Shown here piece by piece: positions 57,901 to 64,000 of a stretch of 64,000 bases of DNA. Origin of the DNA: Sinosporangium siamense. GTDB taxonomy: Bacteria; Actinomycetota; Actinomycetes; Streptosporangiales; Streptosporangiaceae. Where the stretch lies: NCBI RefSeq assembly GCF_016863435.1, contig NZ_BOOW01000035.1, positions 113,931 through 177,930 of the forward strand, given 5' to 3'. The notes below the pieces were generated by a model, which worked only from the letters and a program-made list of their open reading frames with translations, searched no databases and was not told the DNA's origin. The first letter of the stretch is position 1. Every line of letters begins with the position of its first letter. Both the position numbers and the translations under genes were made by a program.

Positions 57901-60900
57901 GTGCCGCCACGGCCACGGTGCCGGGCACGCTCTCGTCCGACCCGGGAAGATCGGCGACGAGGGAGACCGGCCGGGTATCTCGCACGGGGGTCCACTCGAC
58001 GGTGAACAACGACGCCGAAGGACGCCCGGTGAGCTGCCGCTCCGCCACGGATCGCACGCTGAGGGAGCCGGCCTCCACGACGGGCCGCCCCAGCTCGTCC
58101 GCCGCCTCCACCCGGAAGGCGTCCGGCCCGGCGGGCGTCAGCCGTACTCGAAGCGCGGTCGCACCCCGCGCGTGCAGCCTGACGCCGCGCCAGGCGAACG
58201 GCAGCAGCACCCGCCCGTCCCCGGCGCGCATCTCGCGGGCGTGCAGCGCCGCGTCGAGCAGCGCCGGGTGGACGCCGAACCCGGCATCCTCATGGCCGGG
58301 CGGCAACACGACCTCGGCGTAGATCTCGTCACCACGCCGCCACGCGGCGCGCAACCCCTGGAAGGCGGAGCCGTACACGTATCCCCACTCGGCGAGCCGG
58401 TCGTATCGGTCCCGCACGTCCATCGGCTCGGCCCCCGCCGGGGGCCAGTGGCTCAGATCGGCCGCGGGCCCGCCGGCGTCCGGCCCGATGGTGCCGCTCG
58501 CGTGGCGGGTCCAGGTGTCCGCGCCGTCCTGACGCGAGTAGACATCCACCTGCCGCGCGCCCGAGGCGTCACCTGCGCCGACGACGACCTGCACACGCAC
58601 GCCGCCCTGCTCCGGGAGCACAAGCGGGGCCTCCAGGGTGAGCTCCTCCACCTGCCGGTAGCCGACGTGCGCGCAGGCGTGCAGCACGAGCTCGGCGAAG
58701 GCGGCACCCGGCAGGAGCACGGTGTCGCGTACAGCATGGCCGGCCAGCCACGGGTGGGTCTCCTGGGAAACCCTGCCCGTCCACACCAGGGTCTCGTCGT
58801 CGGCGCCGTCGAGCACCGCCCCCAGCAGGGGGTGCTCAGCGGGCAGCAGCCCGAGGCCTGAGGCGTTCGCGGCCGAGGGCGGGGCGTCCAGCCAGTAACG
58901 TTCCCGTTCGAAGGGATAGGTCGGCAAGTCGAGGTACGGCACAGCCCGGCCGAAGGCCGGTGTCCAGTCGACGTCAACCCCGTGCACGTGGGCCTCGCCG
59001 AGGGACAGCAGGAACCTGTCCAGGCCACCCTCGTCACGGCGGAGCGACCCCACGGCCACGCCCTCGACTCCGGCGGCTTCAAGCGTCTGCTCCACGCCGA
59101 CGGTCAGCACCAGGTGCGGGCTCATCTCCACGAACACCCGGTGACCGGCCTCGGCCAGCCCTTGCACCGCGTCGGCGAACCGCACCCGGCTTCGCAGGTT
59201 GGCGTACCAATAGTCCGCGTCCATCGGCTCGTCCAGCCAACGGCCGCTTACCGTGGAGAACAGCGGGACTTGTGGTGCCATCGCCGTCACGGGCGCGAGA
59301 AGCTCGGCCAACTCCTCCCGCACCCGTTCCACGTGCACCGAGTGGGATGCGTAGTCGACCGGCACCCGCCGCGCCCGCACGCCCTCCGCTTCGCATTCAG
59401 CGACCAGCTCGTCGAGCGCCTCAACCTCACCCGCGACCACGGTCATCCCGGGGCCGTTGACCGCCGCCACCGACAACATGCCCAGCCGAGCTTCGACCTG
59501 GCCGACTCCCAGCGCCACCGACGCCATGCCGCCCTGGCCGGCCAGCCGCTTCAGCGCCCGGCTGCGCAACGCCACCACCCGCGCCCCGTCCTCCAAAGAC
59601 AACGCCCCGGCCACACATGCAGCGGCGATCTCCCCCTGGGAGTGGCCGACCACGGCAGCGGGCTCGACCCCAAACGAACGCCACAGCTCGGCCAGGGACA
59701 CCATCACCGCCCACAAAGCCGGCTGCACCACCTCGACCCGCTCCAGCCCCTCACCGGTGCGAACGGCATCCTCCACCGAGAAATCCACGAACGGTGCCAA
59801 GGCTTGGACACACTCGGCAAAGCGCCGGGCGAACACCGGCGAGGAGTCCAGCAGACCGGACCCCATCCCCGCCCACTGCGCCCCCTGACCGGGGAACACA
59901 AACACCGGCCCCGCCGTACCCGGCAGCACCCGGCCCTCCACCGACTCGTCCCCCACGACCACAGCACGGTGCTCGAAACGAGCCCGCCCCGACGCCAGCA
60001 CCAGACCGGCCCCCGCGGGCAGATCCCGCCCCCGCAACCACTCCACCTGCTCACGCACCGCGGCCACGGACCTGCCGGACACCACCAACGGCACCGGCCC
60101 ATCCGAACAGGCCGGAGCCGGCACCTCAGGCCCCTGCTCCACGATCACGTGAGCGTTAGTCCCGCTCATGCCGAACGACGACACCGCCGCTCGCCGGGGC
60201 GCCGCGTGCCCCGGCCACTCCCGGGCCTCGGTGAGCAGCGAGAGCGCCCCCGCCGGCCAGTCCACATGCGGGCTCGGCTCTTCGGCGTGGAGCGTGCGCG
60301 GGAGAACCCCCTCCCGCATGGCCATCACCATCTTGATCACACCCGCCACACCCGCGGCGGCCTGCGTGTGACCGATGTTCGACTTCACCGACCCCAGCCA
60401 CAGCGGCCGGTCCCGATCCCGCCCGTAGGCCGCCATGAGCGCCTGCGCCTCGATCGGGTCGCCCAGGGGCGTGCCGGTCCCGTGGGCCTCCACGGCGTCG
60501 ATGTCCGAGGCGACCAGCCCGGCGTCCGCAAGCGCCCGCCGGATGACCCGCTGCTGCGAAGGCCCGTTGGGCGCGGTGAGACCGTTGGACGCGCCGTCCT
60601 GGTTGACGGCGCTGCCCCGCACCACCGCCAGCACCCGCCTGCCGTCGCGCACGGCGTCGGAGAGCCGCTGGATCACCAGCATCCCGACCCCCTCGGCGGC
60701 GCCGAAGCCGTCGGCGTCCGCGGAGAAGGGCTTGCACCGCCCGTCGGGCGCCAGTCCGCGCTGGCGGCTGAAGAAGCGGAACATGTCGGGGGTGGACATG
60801 ACGGCGATGCCGCCGGCGAGCGCGAGCGAACACTCGCCCCGGCGCAGCGCCTGCATGGCGAGGTGCAGGGAGACGAGGGACGACGAGCAGGCCGTGTCCA

Positions 60901-63900
60901 CGGTGAGCGACGGGCCCTCCAGCCCGAGCAGGTAGGCGATGCGGCCGGAGGCGACGCTCGCGGTGGTGCCGGTGAGCAGGTGGCCGTCGAAGTCGCCGGG
61001 CTGCTCGTGCAACCGGGTGAGGTAGTCCTGGTAGCTGAGGCCGACGAAGACGCCGGTCTGGCTGCCGCGCACCGAGCTCGGGGCGATCCCGGCCCGCTCG
61101 AACGCCTCCCACGAGATCTCCAGCAGCAACCGCTGCTGCGGATCCATCGCGACGGCCTCACGCGGCGAGATCCCGAAGAAGCCCGCGTCGAATTCCAGCG
61201 CGTCGTAGAGGAAGCCGCCGTGGCGGACGTAACTCTTCCCCGGCCGATCGGGATCGGCGTCGTACAACCCGGCGAGGTCCCACCCGCGATCGGCGGGAAA
61301 GTCGCCGATCGCGTCCCCGCCCTCGGCAACCAGCCGCCACAGGTCCTCCGGCGACCGCACCCCACCCGGGAAGCGGCACGCCATGCCCACGATCGCGATC
61401 GGCTCGTCGACGGCGGCGACACGCGCCACCGCTTCACCCGCCGGGGCGCCCGTCACCGTCGCCACCAGGTAGGCGGCCAGGGCCTCCGGCGTCGGGTGGT
61501 CGAAGACCAAGGTGGCGGGCAACCGTACTCCGGTCGCGCCGTTCAGGCGGTTGCGCAGATCGACCCCGAGCAGCGAGTCGAACCCCAGATCCTTGAACGG
61601 CAGAGCCGTGCGCACCGCACCCGGATCGTCGTGCTTGAGCACGGCGGCGACGTGCACACGCACGAGGTCGAGCGCGGCACGCTCCCGCTCGGCCTCGCCG
61701 AGGACTGCCAGCCGGGCGGCGAAGTCTGCCCCGTGGATCTCCTCGACGGCCCGGGTCTCGGGGATGCCGCGGAGCAGCGCCCTGTCGCGCGAAGCCGTGA
61801 ACGCCAGGTGGAAACGCCGCCAGTCGATGTCGGCGACGGTGGTCACGCTGTCGCCGTGGTCGAGTGCGCCTTGGAGGGCTTGGAGAACCAGGTCGGTGGT
61901 GAGTTCACGCACGCCGTGGGCCCGGCGTGTCTCCGCCCCGGCTCCCCCGGGTGTCCGGCCGGGCCAGTCGCCGACGTGGATCAGCATGGCGGGCAGCCCT
62001 TGAGCGCGGCGGGACCGGGTGAGCGCTTCGAGGTAGGCGTGCCCGGCCGCCGTAGCCGCCTGGCCCGGTCCGCCGAGGGAACCCGCGAGGGAGGAGACGA
62101 TCACGAAGTCGTCGGCGTCGCCGGCCGGCTCACCGAGGTCCGCGGCGCTCTCCAGGTGAAGGCGGATGCCGGCACCGAGACGGGCGGGATCGAGCTCGGC
62201 CAGCGGCGGTCCGTCCTCGGCTGCGGCCACGTGCACGACCGTGGTGAAGGAGTGGTCGTTGGGAACGCGCTCAGCGACCTCGATGCGTGGGTCCGGCTCG
62301 GCTTGGGCAGCGCCTCCGCCGACCAGAAGCACACGGTCTGCGCCGAGGTCGGCCAGCCAGTGGGCGACCCGCAGCGCGGGCTCACCCGAGCCGCTGACCA
62401 GGGCGGCGCCGCGCGGTCGCCACGGCCGGACCGGTGCGCTGCTCCTCGGCGGCACACGTGTCAGGCGGCGCACCAGGATGCCGTCGCCGCGCACGGCGAT
62501 CTCATCCGCGCCGTCGCACGCCCCCAGCGCGAGAGCGAGTCCCGCGACCTCGTCCGGTGGCAGATCGATCGCCCCGCCCCAGCGCTCAGGCTGCTCAAGG
62601 GCCAGCACCCGGCCAAGGCCCCAGAACGCGGCCTGCACGGGAGCGTGCGGCGGATCGTTCTCACCGGTGGCGACGGCTCCCCGGGTCACCAGCCAGAGCG
62701 GCGCTGCGACACCCGCCTCATCGAGGGCGCGCACGAGCGCCGCGGTCGCCGCCGGTCCGGTGGCCCCGTCCTGGTCGTCCTGAGCCAGGAGGGAGAGCGT
62801 GCCCATGACGTCCGCGGGCACGGCGAAGCCCCGCTCCGTCACCGGCACCACGACGGGAGTGGCACCGCAGGAGCGAAGCGTCTCCGCGCAACGCCCGGTG
62901 AAGGCCGTGTCCTCATAGCCGGGAGGCACGGCGACGAGCCAGGTGCCGGAGAGCCGGGCGGGCTCGGCCGTCCCGGGCACCCATTCGTCCCGGTAGCGCC
63001 AGTCGTCAACGTTCACCCCCGCCGTTCCGCCGTGCCGGACCGAGGGAGACGCCAGCCAATAGCGTTGCCGCTGGAACGGATAGGTCGGCAGGTCGAGGTA
63101 CGGCTCCGCCTCGCCGAAGGCCGGTGTCCAGTCGACGTGCACCCCGCGCACGAACACCTCGCCGAGCGACAGCAGGAACCTGTCCATGCCGCCTTCGCCG
63201 CGCCGCAGCGACCCCACGGCCGCGCCCTCGGTCCCGGCGGTCTCCAATGACTGCTCGACCGCGACGGTAAGCACCGGATGCGGGCTCATCTCCACGAACA
63301 CCCGGTGGCCGCGGTCCGCGAGAGCGCGAGTCGCCTGATCCAGCAGCACGGGACGCCGCAGGTTCCGCACCCAGTAGTCCGCGTCGAGGCCTGCCGTGTC
63401 CAGCTCGGCACCGGTCACCGTCGACACGAACGGCACCCGGCCGCTCCTGGGGGTCACGTCGGCCAGGGGCGCCGCCAGGTGCGGCCCTAGCTCCTCCACC
63501 TGGGGCGAGTGGGAGGCGTAGTCCACCGCGATCGTCCGGGCCCGGATACCCTCCGCCTCACATTCGGCCAGCAGCTCCGCCAGCGCGCCTGGTTCTCCGG
63601 CTACCACCGTCGTCTTGGGGCTGTTGACCGCCGCCACCGACAATGCGCCGTCCCACCGGGCCAGCCGTTCCTCGACCTGCCCGGCCCCCAGCGCCACCGA
63701 CGCCATGCCGCCCTGGCCGGCCAGTCGCTTCAGCGCCTGGCTGCGCAGCGCCACCACGCGTGCGCCGTCCTCCAGCGACAACGCCCCGGCCACACACGCG
63801 GCGGCGATCTCCCCCTGGGAGTGGCCGACCACGGCTGAGGGCTCCACTCCGTATGAACGCCACAGCTCGGCCAGGGACACCATGACCGCCCACAAAGCGG

Positions 63901-64000
63901 GCTGCACCACCTCGACCCGATCCAGCCCCTCACCGGTGCGAACGGCCTCCTCCACCGAGAAGTCCACGAACGGTGCCAAGGCTTGGACACACTCGGCGAA
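51941..64000 (-). CDS. Type I polyketide synthase PKS-A, 5' end outside window
   Basis: The frame is open to the right edge (about 4019 residues in the window). Module A0: AT (GHSQG, methylmalonyl-type YASH near 63505), a degenerate KR at about 62470-62030 (SGSGEPAL in place of the nucleotide loop, catalytic Tyr replaced by Thr in GQAATAAG), ACP near 61575. Module A1: KS from 61400, methylmalonyl AT (YASH near 59340), DH with [10 protein letters not shown] near 58736 (usual Gly is Asp) and LLDAALH, B-type KR (LDD, Tyr near 57007), ACP near 56550. Module A2: KS from 56380, methylmalonyl AT (YASH near 54320), A-type KR (AGVWGS, Tyr near 52765), ACP (GFESLT) near 52280, C-terminal docking region. 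Predicted steps are keto, C(Me)=CH and CH(Me)-CHOH. It hands its chain to PKS-B, encoded 11 bases downstream. Confidence 0.95.
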   Translation of the reverse strand, partial: FAECVQALAPFVDFSVEEAVRTGEGLDRVEVVQPALWAVMVSLAELWRSYGVEPSAVVGHSQGEIAAACVAGALSLEDGARVVALRSQALKRLAGQGGMASVALGAGQVEERLARWDGALSVAAVNSPKTTVVAGEPGALAELLAECEAEGIRARTIAVDYASHSPQVEELGPHLAAPLADVTPRSGRVPFVSTVTGAELDTAGLDADYWVRNLRRPVLLDQATRALADRGHRVFVEMSPHPVLTVAVEQSLETAGTEGAAVGSLRRGEGGMDRFLLSLGEVFVRGVHVDWTPAFGEAEPYLDLPTYPFQRQRYWLASPSVRHGGTAGVNVDDWRYRDEWVPGTAEPARLSGTWLVAVPPGYEDTAFTGRCAETLRSCGATPVVVPVTERGFAVPADVMGTLSLLAQDDQDGATGPAATAALVRALDEAGVAAPLWLVTRGAVATGENDPPHAPVQAAFWGLGRVLALEQPERWGGAIDLPPDEVAGLALALGACDGADEIAVRGDGILVRRLTRVPPRSSAPVRPWRPRGAALVSGSGEPALRVAHWLADLGADRVLLVGGGAAQAEPDPRIEVAERVPNDHSFTTVVHVAAAEDGPPLAELDPARLGAGIRLHLESAADLGEPAGDADDFVIVSSLAGSLGGPGQAATAAGHAYLEALTRSRRAQGLPAMLIHVGDWPGRTPGGAGAETRRAHGVRELTTDLVLQALQGALDHGDSVTTVADIDWRRFHLAFTASRDRALLRGIPETRAVEEIHGADFAARLAVLGEAERERAALDLVRVHVAAVLKHDDPGAVRTALPFKDLGFDSLLGVDLRNRLNGATGVRLPATLVFDHPTPEALAAYLVATVTGAPAGEAVARVAAVDEPIAIVGMACRFPGGVRSPEDLWRLVAEGGDAIGDFPADRGWDLAGLYDADPDRPGKSYVRHGGFLYDALEFDAGFFGISPREAVAMDPQQRLLLEISWEAFERAGIAPSSVRGSQTGVFVGLSYQDYLTRLHEQPGDFDGHLLTGTTASVASGRIAYLLGLEGPSLTVDTACSSSLVSLHLAMQALRRGECSLALAGGIAVMSTPDMFRFFSRQRGLAPDGRCKPFSADADGFGAAEGVGMLVIQRLSDAVRDGRRVLAVVRGSAVNQDGASNGLTAPNGPSQQRVIRRALADAGLVASDIDAVEAHGTGTPLGDPIEAQALMAAYGRDRDRPLWLGSVKSNIGHTQAAAGVAGVIKMVMAMREGVLPRTLHAEEPSPHVDWPAGALSLLTEAREWPGHAAPRRAAVSSFGMSGTNAHVIVEQGPEVPAPACSDGPVPLVVSGRSVAAVREQVEWLRGRDLPAGAGLVLASGRARFEHRAVVVGDESVEGRVLPGTAGPVFVFPGQGAQWAGMGSGLLDSSPVFARRFAECVQALAPFVDFSVEDAVRTGEGLERVEVVQPALWAVMVSLAELWRSFGVEPAAVVGHSQGEIAAACVAGALSLEDGARVVALRSRALKRLAGQGGMASVALGVGQVEARLGMLSVAAVNGPGMTVVAGEVEALDELVAECEAEGVRARRVPVDYASHSVHVERVREELAELLAPVTAMAPQVPLFSTVSGRWLDEPMDADYWYANLRSRVRFADAVQGLAEAGHRVFVEMSPHLVLTVGVEQTLEAAGVEGVAVGSLRRDEGGLDRFLLSLGEAHVHGVDVDWTPAFGRAVPYLDLPTYPFERERYWLDAPPSAANASGLGLLPAEHPLLGAVLDGADDETLVWTGRVSQETHPWLAGHAVRDTVLLPGAAFAELVLHACAHVGYRQVEELTLEAPLVLPEQGGVRVQVVVGAGDASGARQVDVYSRQDGADTWTRHASGTIGPDAGGPAADLSHWPPAGAEPMDVRDRYDRLAEWGYVYGSAFQGLRAAWRRGDEIYAEVVLPPGHEDAGFGVHPALLDAALHAREMRAGDGRVLLPFAWRGVRLHARGATALRVRLTPAGPDAFRVEAADELGRPVVEAGSLSVRSVAERQLTGRPSASLFTVEWTPVRDTRPVSLVADLPGSDESVPGTVAVAAPDGVGPGEAAAWALTLVRRWLAGDRFADSRLVVVTRNAVGTGTPGETVDPAHAPVWGLLRSAQSEHPGRFALVDLGGEAGEPLLAPDEPQVAVRDGHAYAPRLTKTTGAGSRALQGEAASPGALPPEATSPAGDLLPVAGPRNEPAGTSPLGGTVLITGGTGTLGGQIARHLARTHGTRTLLLLSRLGPDAPGAAGLVADLRGLGAEATVVACDAADRAALAEVIAGVPGLTAVVHAAAALDDGVVETLDAGRLDTVMRPKAYAAWNLHELTLDRDLSAFVLFSSLSGILGAPGQAGYAAANTFVDALAQHRRALGLPATALAWGAWEQRSALTGGLHDTEVTWWAENGVGRMPTDEGLELFDAALAADAPLLVPALLNPARGPVGASLPAPLRGLVRTPARRAAAPAGIADLTESEVLDLVRAQVAEVLGHADGTRVETSAAFKDLGFDSLLAVRLRNRLNQVTGLRLPATVVFDHPTPEALAVHLKAGRPAPRVTTRPAATGEPIAIVGMACRFPGGVRSPEDLWRLVAEGGDAIGGFPTDRGWGAVYHPDPDHRGTSYARSGGFLYDAGDFDAGFFGISPREALAMDPQQRLLLETSWEAFERAGIAPATLRGSDTGVFAGVMYHDYAGDPRVLPEELEGHLLSGNVGSIATGRVAYTFGFEGPAITVDTACSTSLVALHLAAAALRQGECSLALAGGVTVMPTPTPFIEFSRQRGLAPDGRCKPFSAAADGTGWSEGAGVLVLERLSDALRNGHRVLAVVRGSAVNQDGASNGLTAPNGLAQERVVRQALANAGLTASDVDAVEAHGTGTTLGDPIEAQALMASYGRERDRPLWLGSVKSNIGHTQAAAGVAGVIKMVMAMREGVLPRTLHADEPTPHVDWSAGALSLLTEARDWPAADRPRRAGVSSFGASGTNAHVIVEQGPEVPAPACSDGPVPLVVSGRSVAAVREQVEWLRGRDLPAGAGLVLASGRARFEHRAVVVGDESVEGRVLPGTAGPVFVFPGQGAQWAGMGSGLLDSSPVFARRFAECAQALGPFVDFSVEEAVRTGEGLEQVEVVQPALWAVMVSLAELWRSYGVEPSAVVGHSQGEIAAACVAGALSLEDGARVVALRSRALRRLAGQGGMASVALGAEQVEEHLARWDGALSVAAVNGPGMTVVAGEAEALDALLAGYEADGVRVRRVPVDYASHSVHVERVREELAELLAPVTANSPRIPLFSTVSGGRLDEPMDAGYWYANLRGRVRFADAVQGLAEAGHRVFVEMSPHPVLTVGVEQTLEAAGVEGVAVGSLRRDEGGLDRFLLSLGEAHVHGVDVDWTPAFGRALPYLDLPTYPFQRERYWLRPVEPAAAQDSWGYDIAWQPAATPAFGGLSGAWLIVTSAAQTDLGLAQEAAKALERHGASPVFLTVPPQADRAALAAWLASGPRPTGVLSFLALDESPDAGHPAVPAGVAGLLTLVQALVDTGWDTPLWSVTSGAVQPAQDDPPRRPVQAETWGLGRVIALEHPPIWGGLADLPETPRDTDWDLLCGVLAGLGDEDQVAIRDPGVLVRRLVRAPLTGATPYRTSGAALVTGGSGALAPHIVRWLSGAGAEHVVLVSRNATSAAAVAAPPGVTVTALDCDIADRDAVAALLERLREQGLSPRTVVHAASAARLASLADSTVAEFADALAAKVHGAVHLDELLDHERLDAFVFFSSIAGVWGSGDHGAYAAANAFLDAYAAYGRSLPGRRPTSVAWGVWHSERLSEQVDVDRLRRQGLPFLDPDTALSRLDRVLTRGTPFAAVADVDWAAFAATFASARPRPLLAGLAPASEEAESEAGDYAHRLAALPPSERERELLRLVTGHVAEALGHTSPEAVGAQRAFRDLGFESLTAVDLRNRLNKATGLRLPVTVVFEHANPAALAAHMRSLLTGGEPSPLAELDRLEAAVMGLGDTERVTVAERLTALLAKLGADTGTPAGGDDDDLLSATDDEIFDLIDRELGA
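54810..55135. repeat. 326-bp block identical to 59820-60145 (AT/KS-AT linker of module A2)
   Basis: Every base from 54810 to 55135 equals the base 5010 positions to the right, in module A1. The block covers the end of the KS-AT linker and the start of the AT (residues VPAPACSDG through [10 protein letters not shown] and a little further). Flanking sequence diverges at once on both sides, so it is a recent gene-conversion or duplication tract. Confidence 0.9.
59820..60145. repeat. Partner copy of the 326-bp identical block (module A1)
   Basis: Same sequence as 54810-55135 with no mismatch. The mismatches bounding it are A/G at 59819 and C/G at 60146. Lies in the KS-AT linker and AT start of module A1. 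Confidence 0.9.

Noticed and set aside
58982..63250. 1422-codon plus-strand frame opposite PKS-A
   Set aside because: Antisense of conserved KS/AT/KR/ACP coding sequence; His/Arg/Pro-rich with no domain.

Overview
The window comes from a GC-rich actinomycete. A Streptosporangiaceae/Thermomonosporaceae-like host is my guess from the gene mix (XRE-DUF5753 regulator beside a DUF574-type methyltransferase, AfsR-type regulator, Lrp-bkd locus, ThrS and HIT genes); no marker gene settles the genus. Its dominant feature is the 3' part of a modular type I polyketide synthase (PKS) cluster on the minus strand, from about 18.06 kb to beyond the right edge.

Left flank (1-3.2 kb): a SagB-type flavin dehydrogenase gene runs off the left edge. 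Upstream of it, in the same direction, is a 24-codon, very basic peptide gene with an excellent ribosome binding site, separated from it by a perfect 13-bp hairpin. This is laid out like a RiPP precursor plus tailoring enzyme. Upstream again are an ECF sigma factor gene, whose 3' end is repeated as a 17-bp tandem array, and a small membrane protein. A decayed tRNA-Val(CAC) lies at 3125-3197.

Central housekeeping and regulatory stretch (3.2-18.07 kb): an Lrp/AsnC regulator diverges from a three-gene 2-oxoacid dehydrogenase operon (E1-alpha, E1-beta, E2). Then come an Ap4A phosphorylase-like HIT protein with a leaderless promoter, a DUF3841 protein, threonyl-tRNA synthetase with a terminator and three 59-bp upstream repeats, a GH25 lysozyme-like protein with an Asp-Arg-Arg tail, an XRE-DUF5753 regulator divergent from a SAM methyltransferase across a region with two 10-bp palindromes, a large AfsR/SARP-type ATPase regulator, and a DUF4429-SHOCT protein.

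PKS cluster (minus strand, transcribed right to left): PKS-A (partial), PKS-B, PKS-C, PKS-D, an FAD monooxygenase, a single-polypeptide P450-P450 fusion, then a type II thioesterase. The genes overlap or are a few bases apart, except for a hairpin before the thioesterase. Modules read: A0 (KS outside)-AT(methylmalonyl)-dead KR-ACP; A1 KS-AT(mm)-DH-KR-ACP; A2 KS-AT(mm)-KR(A-type)-ACP; B1 and B2 KS-AT(malonyl)-DH-KR-ACP; C1 KS-AT(mal)-DH-ER-KR-ACP; C2 KS-AT(mal)-DH-KR-ACP; C3 KS-AT(mal)-KR(A-type)-ACP; D KS-AT(mm)-ACP with no thioesterase. By colinearity the chain end would be R-CO-CH(Me)-CH=C(Me)-CH(OH)-CH(Me)-CH=CH-CH=CH-CH2CH2-CH=CH-CH(OH)-CH2-CO-CH(Me)-CO-S-ACP. This is a delta-hydroxy-beta-keto thioester that could close to a 3-methyl-4-hydroxy-5,6-dihydro-2-pyrone without an integrated TE.

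The most unusual items are the P450-P450 fusion, in which both halves lack the usual I-helix acid/alcohol pair, and the short basic peptide beside the SagB-type enzyme.
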